Source: Granulosicoccus sp036478565
Lineage (GTDB): Bacteria > Pseudomonadota > Gammaproteobacteria > Granulosicoccales > Granulosicoccaceae
Direction: 5' to 3'
DNA length: 64,000 nucleotides
Assembly (NCBI GenBank): GCA_965224525.1
Contig: OZ245050.1
Span: forward strand, 620,001-684,000
Below, in pieces: positions 1 to 9,044 of this stretch. The notes under the pieces are model-generated. The model saw only the letters and a list, made by a program, of their open reading frames with translations, was not told the DNA's origin and did no database searches. The position numbers and the translations under genes were made by a program. Numbering within the stretch: the first letter of the stretch is position 1; each line of letters starts with the position of its first letter.

Positions 1-384
1 TATCTGAGTTTCTTCCCCATCGTGGTCGGCATGGTAAAGGGGCTGAATTCTCCGGATATCAGTTACATGGACTTGATGCATACCTACAGTGCCAGTGGTG
101 CGCAGTCGTTCTGGAAGCTGCGCCTGCCTTCATCGCTGCCTTATCTGTTTACCAGCATGAAGATAGCCGTAGCCATTTCTCTGGTGGGCGCCATCGTTGC
201 AGAATTACCAACAGGTGCCGTTGCCGGCTTGGGTGCGCGACTGTTGGCAGGCTCCTATTATGGGCAAACCATTCAGATCTGGTCTGCGCTGGTGGTAGCA
301 TCGGTTGTAGCCGCGTTACTGGTTATGTTGATTGGCCTGGCCGGAGATTATATCAATCGGAGAATGGGATTGACCCATGAATGA
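1..384 (+). CDS. ABC transporter permease, 3' part only (SsuC/ThiX-like)
   Basis: The reading frame is open from the first base of the window, so the true start lies outside it. The visible 127 residues are the C-terminal part of a binding-protein-dependent inner-membrane permease. They contain the cytoplasmic EAA-type loop (M-D-L-M-H-T-Y-S-A-S-G, then W-K-L-R-L-P-S-S-L-P-Y), followed by two hydrophobic segments and a short basic tail ending G-L-T-H-E. This loop contacts the ATPase in importers for taurine, sulfonates, HMP and pyrimidines. The stop overlaps the start of the next permease by 8 bp, so the two are translationally coupled and probably form a heterodimeric channel. The substrate cannot be read from this fragment. 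Confidence 0.85.
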   Translation, partial: YLSFFPIVVGMVKGLNSPDISYMDLMHTYSASGAQSFWKLRLPSSLPYLFTSMKIAVAISLVGAIVAELPTGAVAGLGARLLAGSYYGQTIQIWSALVVASVVAALLVMLIGLAGDYINRRMGLTHE

Positions 385-1558
385 GCTTGAAGTGCGGCAA
401 AGCTCAACGGAATCATTGCGGCCAGCCAGACGTCTGCGCTTCATGGAGCGCCTGGTACTGACGATCAGTGGCGCGGCAGGTGTGCTGGGGGCAATCTGGA
501 TGTTGCTCGCCGGTTTCAATGCGGGCATTCAGGTGTTCAGCGTTGGTGTTGCGATTGCATTGGCAAGCGTCTTCGGTTTACGGCTTGCCCTGCGCTCTCA
601 TACATTGGCGGCTCTGGTGTTCGGTATAGTCTCGACAGTTGCAGGTGTTGTTCTGTACAGGGCGCTCGACATAGCCCCTGACAGAGTCAGTGGTGTCGGT
701 ATGGGGGCGTCATATTGGCTTGTGGTTGTGGCAGCCTGGCTAATGGCCTGGGGTTGTGTTGAGCAAATGGCTGCCATTAACTCGCTGACAACGTCATTGC
801 GCGCGTTGTTGTCCGTGCTGATTCCCTTGTTGTTCGGCTGTTGGCTTATATTGCTTTGGGAGTTATTGACACGCGGTCTGGATGTACCGCAAGTGTTGTT
901 GCCATCTCCCAGCCTGATTGGCGACCGGCTGGCTAACTCCACGTCGATTCTGTGGGCAGATTTTCGTCAGACATTTCTGAAAGCCGTGTTAATTGGATAT
1001 TTCGCTGGCTGCTCAGCGGGTTTTGTTGTGGCAATCCTGATTGATCGATCGCCGTTCCTGCAACGGGGTTTGTTGCCGATTGGAAATCTGGTGTCTGCAC
1101 TGCCCATCGTCGGTGTTGCGCCCATTATGGTCATGTGGTTCGGATTTGACTGGCCGTCAAAAGCGGCGGTAGTTATTATCATGACGTTCTTCCCGATGCT
1201 GGTGAATACTGTCTCTGGCCTGGCGGCTGCTAGTCATATGCAGCTTGATCTGATGAAAACCTATGCTGCAGGGTACTGGCAAAGCCTGTTCAAGTTGCGT
1301 TTGCCGGAAGCCTTGCCGTTCATTTTTAATGCCTTGAAAATAAACTCGACACTAGCGTTGATCGGTGCAATTGTCGCCGAGTTTTTTGGCACACCCATCG
1401 TCGGCATGGGGTTTCGTATATCGACAGAAGTAGGGCGTATGAATGTTGATATGGTGTGGGCAGAAATTGCCGTGGCAGCGGTGGCAGGTTCCTTGTTCTA
1501 TGGTTTGATAGCGCTGGCCGAGCGATTTTTCACATTCTGGCATCCGTCAATGCGATGA
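377..1558 (+). CDS. ABC transporter permease with long N-terminal membrane extension
   Basis: A 393-residue inner-membrane permease of the SsuC/TauC/HMP-pyrimidine type. The C-terminal 230 or so residues form the usual permease domain, with an EAA loop around residues 285-315 (A-A-S-H-M-Q-L-D-L-M-K-T-Y-A-A-G, then F-K-L-R-L-P-E-A-L-P). The first 145 residues are additional and carry about four hydrophobic segments, so the protein is roughly 130 residues longer than a standard member (about 260). It overlaps the upstream permease by 8 bp and appears to end its operon, because the next gene converges on it 45 bp downstream. No ATPase or binding protein adjoins it inside the window; these may lie upstream of base 1. 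Confidence 0.85.
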   Translation: MNELEVRQSSTESLRPARRLRFMERLVLTISGAAGVLGAIWMLLAGFNAGIQVFSVGVAIALASVFGLRLALRSHTLAALVFGIVSTVAGVVLYRALDIAPDRVSGVGMGASYWLVVVAAWLMAWGCVEQMAAINSLTTSLRALLSVLIPLLFGCWLILLWELLTRGLDVPQVLLPSPSLIGDRLANSTSILWADFRQTFLKAVLIGYFAGCSAGFVVAILIDRSPFLQRGLLPIGNLVSALPIVGVAPIMVMWFGFDWPSKAAVVIIMTFFPMLVNTVSGLAAASHMQLDLMKTYAAGYWQSLFKLRLPEALPFIFNALKINSTLALIGAIVAEFFGTPIVGMGFRISTEVGRMNVDMVWAEIAVAAVAGSLFYGLIALAERFFTFWHPSMR

Positions 1559-1603
1559 GAAGCATTGTGATGCGGACGAAAAGCGCGGCAAAGTTGTTCC
1601 GGT

Positions 1604-2470
1604 TCAGGCTGCTTTGCGTGAAGCTACTTTTTTCTCGAAGTTAAAATATGCAATGAGCTCTGTCAGGTTGTCCACTTGCAAGTCAATATCTTCTGAGGAC
1701 GCCATTGTCTGTTCAAGCAATGAGGTATTTTCCTTCGTCATGTGATTCAGCGTATTGATAGCTTTGTTCACTTGTGTGATGCCAATGGATTGCTCTTTAC
1801 TGGTTTGCGTGATATCCGAGATGATGCCAGATACACTCTTGACAGAGGTGACGATTTCATCCAGAGACTTGCCGGAGTTCTCTACATGTTTTGTGCCTGC
1901 GTGAATTTGTAGAACACTGTTATTGATCAGTGACTTGATATCGCTTGCTGCCGTGCCGCTGCGAATAGCAAGAGTTCGGACTTCCGCCGCCACTACCGCA
2001 AAACTGTTTCCCTGCTCTCCTGCGCGTGCAGCCTCAACAGCTGCATTGAGTGCCAGTAGATTGGTCTGCGTTGCTATATCTTCAATAACCTCGATGATAT
2101 CGGTCATTTTTTCACTGGATGCCTTGATGTCGTTCATTGCAACAACGGCCATGTTGACTACTTCGCCACCCTTGACAGCTTGGTCCCGAGCACCGATAGC
2201 CAGTTGATTTGCACTTACCATGTTTTTTTCATTCTGTTTCGCAGTAGCGGTAATGTTAGTCATGGTTTCCGAGGCAGATTCCAGGCGTGAAAACTGTTCA
2301 CTGGTGTGCTTTCCGAGATTGATATTATTCTCGCGAAGAGCATGAGATTCTGACCTGATGTCATTAGTGCTGATGCTGATCTCTCTCATTATAGAGCTCA
2401 ATTTCAATAGTGTGGCATTGGTATGTCGCTTCAGAAGCTCGAAAGAGCCCGAATAGTCTGAATTGATAGT
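1604..2470 (-). pseudogene. Methyl-accepting chemotaxis protein, signalling half cut off by an in-frame stop
   Basis: This stretch encodes the cytoplasmic signalling domain of the receptor whose sensor half lies directly upstream (2471-4456). Reading through the TAA at 2471-2473 keeps the same frame: 21 codons (T-I-N-S-D-Y-S-G-S-F-E ...) lead into the 267-residue ORF at 1604-2407. It holds the CheA/CheW-binding hairpin tip (I-A-T-Q-T-N-L-L-A-L-N-A-A-V-E-A-A-R-A-G) with flanking helices. A TTG at 2405-2407 could restart translation and give a soluble fragment without membrane anchor or sensor. No ribosome-binding site is obvious there. Alternatives are a sequencing error, suppressed or read-through translation, or a recent loss of function. 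The gene is otherwise intact. Confidence 0.8.
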
Positions 2471-4456
2471 TTAAGACAAGTTACCTTTAGAGAGACTGGA
2501 CAAAGCCGAAACGGTGTCGTTGATGACCCTGTCGGATACATCGACCAGATCGTTAACGCCGGAACTCAGTTTTTCAAGAAACCCGGTTTTGTCAGTAAGG
2601 CTGATGCGTTGGCTAAGGTCGCCAATCAGAGAGGCATTTACAATTCCCTGAATTTCAAGCTCCATGGCAACTTCCTGAGTTCGGTCGATCCACTCGGCAA
2701 CAGTGCCAATGCGATTTTTGTCTCCGTCAAAGACAGGGTTGGATATAATGCGCAAGTGACGATCACCGATTTCGATATTTTCAATGTGCGTCTGAGTGAG
2801 GCTGGCAAGTTCTTCTCGGCTGCTTTCCGCTTTCATATAAAACACGTCAAAGCTGCTGCCCGGTAGTTTGTCGTGGCTGAATGTTGGTATTTCTGTGCGA
2901 AATGCATCTTCTGCATTGCGCATCAAATTCGTCACAGATTCGTTCATGTATATTATTTCACCCAGGTTGTCTGCGATGACAACGCCCGAACTGACATTGT
3001 CAAGAGCCTGTTTTATTCGCCCCGTACTGATAAGTGCTTGATGGTCTGACTCAATACGCTCCTTGAGATTTGTTTGCATATCCATCAGCGCTTGCAGTAG
3101 TAGCCCTGTTTCGTCGTTTGTTTCTACAGTAATGTCGTTGGCAAGTGTGCCGTTTGAAATATTGACGGCAACATCGGCTGCGTTGACGATGGGTTTTGAA
3201 ATATTGCGAACGACGATATTTGTTGCGGCAAGGGAGGCGGCCAGAGAAACAATAAGGATGACGCATAGCCCGATGTAGAGATGGTTCATGACGCTCATCG
3301 CTTCTTCCTCATCAATTTCAGCCACGAGCTTCCAGTTCAAACCCTTGATTGCCAGAGGAGCAAAGGATATGAAGGATTGATTCCCTCTGTGGTTTGTCGC
3401 CAGTAGTCTGCCGGAACCTTCTGGCAAGGAATTTTCAAGGCTATTGAGGTCTATTTTCTGATCAAGAATTGTGTTGCCGCTATCCAGTCTGGATTGCGAG
3501 CGCATTTTCTGATCGTCAACGGCGACAAGGAACGCCTCGCCAGTGTCGCCTAACCCGGCGCTCTGCTGCATAATACTGTTTATGTTGTCGACCGGCATCT
3601 GGAATACCAGCACGCCGACAAGTTTTTCATCATCGTAAATCGGTGATGCGATAAACGATGCGGGGTTCTCGTACGATGGCGCGTAGGGTTGAAAGTCAAC
3701 CAGTTTCGTTGAGTCGCTATTGTTGTCCGGCAAGGCAGACTTGAAGGACTCTGCAAAATTTGTGTTGCTGTACGGGCCCGTCAGCAAACTGGTTGCAAAG
3801 TCTATTTCCTTGAATACGCTGTATACAATATAGCCGGTGGTTGGATCAATTATGAATATGTCGTAGTAGCCGAATTTATCCAGATATTTGTTGATAATCG
3901 GATGATAGTTTGCGTGAACTCGACTGTATTCACTACTGTCACCGGCGTTGTTCAGAGCATGTTTTGAACCCAAAGGGTGTTGATTTTCTGCGATGTAGAG
4001 GCTTTGCGCTATCAGTGAGTCAACGTTTTGTGGGATTAAACTGGACGTGTTGATGGCGCTTCCGGTTTGACGAAAATATTCAGCGCTGAACTGTTCGTCA
4101 TAGAATTTGGACAAGTTGCTATTTGCCGCCTCCAGGCTTAGCTCTCCAGCCTCCAGATCCTCTGCCAGTAGTTTAAACGTTTTTGTAAAATCTGTTGCAG
4201 CCTGTACAATCATTTTGCTTTGAGAAAATGTTGTGACCTGATTGTTTATCAGATCAAAGTAATTTTCCCCGTGACTGATCTTGTTGTCGCGAACCGCGTC
4301 AATTCTGGAAAAAACCTGACTGCGCATTTCTGATTTCACTATCATCGTTAGCGATAGGGTAGCGCCAAGAACAGCAAGTCCTACCAGCAATGATATGAGG
4401 CTGATCAGCTTCCCTCTCAGCATCATGTTATGAAATGTACGCGCGACAAGCTGCAT
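2471..4456 (-). CDS. Methyl-accepting chemotaxis protein, sensor half (TM-Cache-TM-HAMP-PAS), ends at nonsense codon
   Basis: A 661-residue membrane sensor. Transmembrane segments lie at about 16-38 and 392-415 and enclose a large periplasmic Cache-type ligand domain. A HAMP linker follows (about 416-470), then a PAS domain (about 480-600) and the beginning of a second HAMP-like helix pair (605-661). The ORF ends S-K-G-N-L-S-stop in the middle of that region. Related receptors typically read on with Q-T-I or Q-R-I into the signalling hairpin, and here the missing part follows in the same frame. Alone this product could bind ligand but could not reach CheA. A good AGGAAG ribosome-binding site sits before the ATG at 4456. 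Intact length would be about 950 residues. Confidence 0.82.
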   Translation of the reverse strand: MQLVARTFHNMMLRGKLISLISLLVGLAVLGATLSLTMIVKSEMRSQVFSRIDAVRDNKISHGENYFDLINNQVTTFSQSKMIVQAATDFTKTFKLLAEDLEAGELSLEAANSNLSKFYDEQFSAEYFRQTGSAINTSSLIPQNVDSLIAQSLYIAENQHPLGSKHALNNAGDSSEYSRVHANYHPIINKYLDKFGYYDIFIIDPTTGYIVYSVFKEIDFATSLLTGPYSNTNFAESFKSALPDNNSDSTKLVDFQPYAPSYENPASFIASPIYDDEKLVGVLVFQMPVDNINSIMQQSAGLGDTGEAFLVAVDDQKMRSQSRLDSGNTILDQKIDLNSLENSLPEGSGRLLATNHRGNQSFISFAPLAIKGLNWKLVAEIDEEEAMSVMNHLYIGLCVILIVSLAASLAATNIVVRNISKPIVNAADVAVNISNGTLANDITVETNDETGLLLQALMDMQTNLKERIESDHQALISTGRIKQALDNVSSGVVIADNLGEIIYMNESVTNLMRNAEDAFRTEIPTFSHDKLPGSSFDVFYMKAESSREELASLTQTHIENIEIGDRHLRIISNPVFDGDKNRIGTVAEWIDRTQEVAMELEIQGIVNASLIGDLSQRISLTDKTGFLEKLSSGVNDLVDVSDRVINDTVSALSSLSKGNLS

Positions 4457-4774
4457 CCTGAGAACTTCCTTTCAATAGAATAAGTGCAAGGCGCCGCGGG
4501 CGTGCCAATTCCGGCAAGCGGTGATTTTCCCTCAATAGCGCTAGCCTGCCAAAATTCATTCAGCTTTTACGCCAGGTTGTCCGGGCCGGTTGCAAACCGT
4601 TACGAAACGTTATTGGCCAAGTCACGGTTATATCGCAAGCTGCAGCCTTCAGACACGCTTTTTAGTATTGCTTTCTGGGTGTAAGCGGTGATTCAATTAC
4701 ATGTAAGATTCAGGTCTGAACCGAGTGATGCCGCTCCAGCCAACGTGAGGAAGGAACGGCAGCTTTGCTGAAAA
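4457..4774. other. Intergenic gap (318 bp), no gene seen
   Basis: This gap lies between the start of the chemotaxis receptor and the end of the DUF1501 gene. The only open frame of note (4484-4684, +) has no ribosome-binding site, no recognisable protein features and ends without a partner. It should contain the leftward promoter of the receptor, but I see no clear -35/-10 pair. Confidence 0.5.
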
Positions 4775-6163
4775 TCAGAGCATGAAGCCAAGATCTGATG
4801 TAGAAAAGTTCTGCAGATTCGGAAATACACGGGCAAGCTCCGTATTGTTAAGACCAAACCAACGAGCCAGAGTAGCTCCGTATTGATCCACAGATGAGGT
4901 GGGAATAATCCGGTTGTTGTCGATCGCATCAATGCTGTCGAAAGATAATTGTGGCATGCTTCCGTAGATGTCGTTGCCGTTGACTGCACCGCCCATGACC
5001 AGGTTATGTCCACCCCAGCCATGATCAGTGCCGGTACCGTTTGGGGTCAATGAACGGCCGAACTCGGTGGCCGTAAAAGTGGTGACCTGATCTTGCATGC
5101 CCAGTTGTTCCAGAGCGGCATTGAAGGCATGCAGCGAATGGTCAAGTTGCGCCAGTAGTGTCGTATGATTGGTTTCAACCGCCGGGTCTACTTGCCGGGA
5201 GTGTGTATCCCATCCCCCCAGTTGGACAAAAAATACCTGGCGCTGGACACCGGCTTCCAGTCCATTTCTTACTGCAATCAGTCGTGCAACCATCTCCAGC
5301 TGCGACTGTAACCCCCCGTCCCCAAAAGGCTGATCGAAATCAGGGGCTGTTGCGAGAGCGTTGTTGATCAGATTGGCATACTCGACACCACGCTCCTGAA
5401 CGTGTGCGTGCTCGGATACAAACATGTGGTTGGACGACTGGCTTGTCTGATACAACGCAGCGTATGCATCACTCAACCTGGAGGGACCATCGTGCCAGGG
5501 CAAATATGGCTGGGCAATGCCGCCGCTGCTCATTTCAAATGCGCGGATACCACTACCGGTTTGCCACAAATTATTGCCGGCGATACTGATGTTGGGAGAA
5601 GGCCTTGGCGCTATTACCGGGTTGGTATAAATTTGATCAACCAGTCTACCTGCCCAACCTTGTCCCGTGCCGTTGCTTGCATTGCCTGCCATCCAAAGAT
5701 CTGCTTGATCCTTGTGCGAGAATAGTTGTGCAGGGATTTCAAGTGCTCGGCTTACGTATTGCTCCTGGGTGATGGGATGTATCAACGTACCGACATTGGC
5801 CACAAGGGCCATTACGCCCTGATCAAACAGATCTCTTGAGCGCACCATGCTTGGATGAAAACCGTAACTGGCACCATCACTATAGCTACCGGGTGATACG
5901 GGTAAAAGCTGCTCTCTGGGTATGGCAATAAACTGCCGTGCCGTGGCGTAGTCTGCATGCTCGGATGCGCTGCTTGGCACAAACATGTTAAACGAATCAT
6001 TGCCACCTTCGAGATAGACGCAGACCAGTGCCTTGTAACCATTGAGTGTTGCAGCCTGTGCTGACTGAGCACCGCTGAACATGTTGAAACCAGAAGCCAT
6101 ACAACCAGCCAGCGCCAGATTCTGTTTTAGAAAATTTCGTCTGTTGAGTGTTTTCATAGTCAT
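4775..6163 (-). CDS. DUF1501 family secreted protein (Tat signal)
   Basis: A 462-residue protein of the DUF1501 family, related in fold to alkaline phosphatase and sulfatases but of unknown reaction. The N-terminus (M-K-T-L-N-R-R-N-F-L-K-Q) is a twin-arginine signal with a hydrophobic stretch ending A-Q-S-A-Q-A-A, so export as a folded protein is expected. Family features seen are C-V-Y-L-E-G-G-N-D-S-F-N near residue 50, G-G-W-D-T-H near 317 and T-E-F-G-R-S near 366. The gene starts 6 bp after the DUF1800 gene, and the two are almost always neighbours in other genomes, which implies joint function at the cell surface or in the periplasm. Two ATGs (6163 and 6157) are possible starts. Confidence 0.88.
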   Translation of the reverse strand: MTMKTLNRRNFLKQNLALAGCMASGFNMFSGAQSAQAATLNGYKALVCVYLEGGNDSFNMFVPSSASEHADYATARQFIAIPREQLLPVSPGSYSDGASYGFHPSMVRSRDLFDQGVMALVANVGTLIHPITQEQYVSRALEIPAQLFSHKDQADLWMAGNASNGTGQGWAGRLVDQIYTNPVIAPRPSPNISIAGNNLWQTGSGIRAFEMSSGGIAQPYLPWHDGPSRLSDAYAALYQTSQSSNHMFVSEHAHVQERGVEYANLINNALATAPDFDQPFGDGGLQSQLEMVARLIAVRNGLEAGVQRQVFFVQLGGWDTHSRQVDPAVETNHTTLLAQLDHSLHAFNAALEQLGMQDQVTTFTATEFGRSLTPNGTGTDHGWGGHNLVMGGAVNGNDIYGSMPQLSFDSIDAIDNNRIIPTSSVDQYGATLARWFGLNNTELARVFPNLQNFSTSDLGFML

Positions 6164-6169
6164 TACCCG

Positions 6170-8413
6170 TTAGCGCTGAACGGTGAATTCAGCAGATGTT
6201 ATTACCAGTGAGATGACATCTCGCAGGATGCGCTCGTTGCTTACAATTCCGCTTGCGACAGCCGGTTGATTCGAGTCGATGTAGTCAAGTAGTAGCTGTC
6301 GCAAGGCTGTCGACATTTTTCCTGACAACAGCTTCAGATCAAGATGGACCATCAACGATTCGGGTGTGGCTAACAGCGCAGTTTCGTCATCAAGATTCAA
6401 CGTGGCGTCGAACAAACCGAACAAGGTGTCGATTTGGGCGATAGCCACCAGCGAGGAATTCACTCGATTGATACGCGACTCGCTGTTGATTTGAAACTCC
6501 GGCGCTACCAGGCCTGCATCCTTTATGGGTCCTCCAGGGCTGTAGTCAGGACCAAAAAAATTGAATACTGAATTGGCCGTCAGTGCGGAAAACTGTGAGA
6601 TGTAATAGCCACCGTTAAGGGTGACCGGTTCCACTACGTTAAATGCTCGCAATATGTGTGACAGGCGAAGTAGCGGTTCGCGTAATTTGCCATAGGTGCT
6701 GCTTTCGGCAGTCGTGGCAGATCGTGCTTCGTCATCCATTAATATGGCTTTGCTGACCGCGGCCAGATCCCCGCGTGTGCCTTGACCATTGTCATTAAAA
6801 ACTGCAGCCACACGGGCTACATAGGCCGGAGAAGGGTTGCTGGTTACCAGTTTTTTGATCAGCTGTTTACCGATGAACGGGCCGACATTCGCGTGGTTGA
6901 ATAGTGTGTTGATAGCACTATCCAGATCTTGCTGTGCGCTGCGACCGGCAGCCAGGCTTACCTCCAGGAATTGCTTGGCATCGACATCATGATGGCTGGC
7001 AAAGCTAATCATCGGTGATTCCATTTCGGAGACCGTGGGCCATCGTCCTGCATTGTGCCACTGGGTGGCGTTCCACGACCAGCCGGTCAGGGCACGAGCT
7101 ACGTTTTCAACATCATTTTGATTGTAGGTAGGGATTGGATCGCCGTTTGAATCGAGTCTGGTTGTGCCGTCTGAATTCAGTTCCACCAGGCCAATACTGA
7201 ACAGTTGCATGACTTCACGTGCGTAGTTTTCATCGGCACGCCGACCAGTGGCGGGGTCTGGTTTTTCATTGGCGAGCATATTGAGGTAGTTGCCCATGGT
7301 TGGACTCAGCGTTACCGCTGCCAGCAAGTCCCGGTAGTTGCCAAAACTATGCTCGACCAGAATGTCGTAGTAAGCAGCCAGCATATTGCCGTGCGGTTGC
7401 AAACTTTCCGGAACATCGGATACCACCATGATTTCACTTAATGCAAACGCCATGCGTTGGCGTAGCTGGTCGTCTGCATGCAGGCTGCGGTCCCAGAATG
7501 TGGATCGACGAACATATCGAGTTCCGCGACCGTTTGATGCACTGCCCTTAACTGTCGGCAAGTGGTAGCTGGCGGGTAAGGCAATTTGTGCGTCTATCCA
7601 GGCCGCTGGCCCACCGGCGCTGATCACTTGAGAGACAGCTGGCAGGGTGGGTCCAAAAGTGGCTTGAGTTAGCAAACGTGCGGCATCACATTCTGCAACG
7701 GTGCATTGAGCGCTGCTGGCTATGCCGGTGGTGGTGTATTCAGTATCCGAAAAATGCCAGCGACCGGCATCGATCCTGTACCAGAGACGAGCATACACAG
7801 CACTGCCGTCAGTTAGCCAGCCATTGGCAGAGGTCGATGTGAGTGTGCCGAGGCTGCCGCTATCGTGGTAGTCGCGTCCACCCGGCGTTGAGCCTAGATA
7901 TAGCCACCACTGACTGACACCTGTACCACTATCGTCCCAGGTAAAGAGTTGTGAGCTGGACAGGCTGCTGGAGTCGAGTGGATTGGTAATCGCAGGTGTC
8001 GACCAATCTCCTGTTGTGTAATGCGAATCTACATAAAACCACCTGGTAGAACCTGTTTGATACCAAAGGCGCACATGCGCATCCGCGCTGTTACCCGGCA
8101 GGCCGGATACCGAAACGCTGGTGTCAGTACCAAGATGACCGCTATTGAAGTAGTCCCGCGCGCCGGCTGTCGAACCGGCGTACAGCCACCATGCGGTGAC
8201 GCCTGCGTCATTGCCTGTCCAGCTGAATACTGAAGTACTCGAATTGATAGTGCTGTCGGGCACCGGTGCCGTTATTGCTGGTGTGGCTGCTGCAGCCGCA
8301 TTGCCCCAACTACTCAGAGCAAGGACAAAAAACAGTAGAGCGTTTCGATAAAGCCTGCTGACTCGGTTCACGATGGTATTAACTCCTGTTGCTGGGCGAT
8401 ACGTTTGCGACAC
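6170..8413 (-). CDS. DUF1800 family secreted protein with two N-terminal beta modules
   Basis: Up to 747 residues. A signal sequence (R-N-A-L-L-F-F-V-L-A-L-S-S-W ending N-A-A-A-A-A) is followed by two tandem modules of about 85-90 residues (about 45-135 and 138-228), then a DUF1800 domain from about residue 240 to the end. DUF1800 hallmarks include A-A-R-L-L-T-Q-A-T-F-G-P-T and Y-A-R-E-V-M-Q-L-F-S-I-G-L. The function of DUF1800 is unknown. The N-terminal modules are the same type as those in the two glycoside hydrolases at 30.8-36.3 kb. The annotated GTG at 8413 lacks a good ribosome-binding site. A GTG at 8371 preceded by AGGAG (11-nt spacing) leaves a cleaner signal peptide and may be the true start. 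First gene of the DUF1800-DUF1501 operon. Confidence 0.87.
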   Translation of the reverse strand: MSQTYRPATGVNTIVNRVSRLYRNALLFFVLALSSWGNAAAAATPAITAPVPDSTINSSTSVFSWTGNDAGVTAWWLYAGSTAGARDYFNSGHLGTDTSVSVSGLPGNSADAHVRLWYQTGSTRWFYVDSHYTTGDWSTPAITNPLDSSSLSSSQLFTWDDSGTGVSQWWLYLGSTPGGRDYHDSGSLGTLTSTSANGWLTDGSAVYARLWYRIDAGRWHFSDTEYTTTGIASSAQCTVAECDAARLLTQATFGPTLPAVSQVISAGGPAAWIDAQIALPASYHLPTVKGSASNGRGTRYVRRSTFWDRSLHADDQLRQRMAFALSEIMVVSDVPESLQPHGNMLAAYYDILVEHSFGNYRDLLAAVTLSPTMGNYLNMLANEKPDPATGRRADENYAREVMQLFSIGLVELNSDGTTRLDSNGDPIPTYNQNDVENVARALTGWSWNATQWHNAGRWPTVSEMESPMISFASHHDVDAKQFLEVSLAAGRSAQQDLDSAINTLFNHANVGPFIGKQLIKKLVTSNPSPAYVARVAAVFNDNGQGTRGDLAAVSKAILMDDEARSATTAESSTYGKLREPLLRLSHILRAFNVVEPVTLNGGYYISQFSALTANSVFNFFGPDYSPGGPIKDAGLVAPEFQINSESRINRVNSSLVAIAQIDTLFGLFDATLNLDDETALLATPESLMVHLDLKLLSGKMSTALRQLLLDYIDSNQPAVASGIVSNERILRDVISLVITSAEFTVQR

Positions 8414-8487
8414 CTGTTGGTTGCTCTTGCAGGTTGGCTATTTCGGGCCACACTCATTGGCGATCTCCTGGAGCAGGAAGGGTGAGC

Positions 8488-8533
8488 GCGTTTCATTTAT
8501 AACGGGAATATAATCCCGTTATAAATGAAACGC
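8488..8533. repeat. Perfect 20-bp inverted repeat straddling a promoter-like element
   Basis: The arms at 8488-8507 and 8514-8533 are exact reverse complements (GCGTTTCATTTATAACGGGA) with a 6-base centre. The centre reads TATAAT on the plus strand (8509-8514) and TATATT on the minus strand. On the minus strand a TTGCGT lies 17 bp upstream of TATATT, a plausible weak promoter for the DUF1800-DUF1501 operon with the dyad covering its spacer and -10. It has no T-tract and lies about 75-117 bp before the gene, so an operator or promoter dyad is more likely than a terminator. Confidence 0.5.
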
Positions 8534-8722
8534 AAGAAATAAAAATAAATTTCCGAATTAGTTTTCCATGAAGCATGCCGCTCCGTATTTCGGGGTGAAT
8601 CGTTCAAGGCATACACAGCCAGCCCCGTCACAAGGCAGTGACCAGAATGAAATCCGGCAACTGTGAGCAGTTGCTGTGCTCGTCTGATACGGCGGAGAAG
8701 TTTCGATAGATTCCCGGCAAAC

Positions 8723-8738
8723 AGTGAACTCGATCACA
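8723..8738. promoter_or_regulatory. Near-consensus CRP/Vfr-type site
   Basis: The sequence AGTGAACTCGATCACA matches the CRP half-sites TGTGA-N6-TCACA at nine of ten fixed positions (A for T at position 1). It sits in the middle of the divergent region, over 300 bp from either start codon, so which gene it would serve is unclear. Chance occurrence is possible. Confidence 0.25.
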
Positions 8739-9044
8739 GCCCGAAATTACCTAAATGCGCAGTAGCAGTTGGCTTGCAACGTGAAATAGTGCTCCGGGCT
8801 CCATCCGTCGCAAACAGACTTCCGAATTCAAGGTGCGAATGAAAAGCCAATTTCAAGCGCTTGTCAGACGCCCGTGGCGTGCTCGCATTGGGCTGTTGTA
8901 AACCCGAGTAATTGAGCGGGGCGAGGGAGCGACCTGGTTACGCCCGAACTCCTGAATGTACCATCAGTACCTCAGCGCCAGCTACATGCAGTATGATCGT
9001 TTTAGCGCTCGGATCATGGGTGCATCGCAAAGAGGAGAACGTGC

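Larger units (their letters stand above)
8414..9044. other. Divergent intergenic region (631 bp) with regulatory signals
   Basis: This long gap separates the leftward DUF1800 gene from the rightward binding-protein gene. It contains a 20-bp-arm inverted repeat (8488-8533), a near-consensus CRP-type site (8723-8738) and, at 8891-8917, a small potential hairpin (C-T-C ... GGG/CCC ... G-A-G) before the binding-protein gene. I looked for a TPP riboswitch because the binding protein is NMT1/THI5-like, and found no thi-box sequence. No coding region is supported. Confidence 0.5.

Noticed and set aside
4484..4684. 66-codon frame between the chemotaxis and DUF1501 genes
   Set aside because: No ribosome-binding site, no hydrophobic or motif pattern, wrong orientation for either neighbour.
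8414..9044. TPP (thiamine) riboswitch before the NMT1/THI5-like gene
   Set aside because: The conserved thi-box sequences are absent; only an unremarkable hairpin is present.
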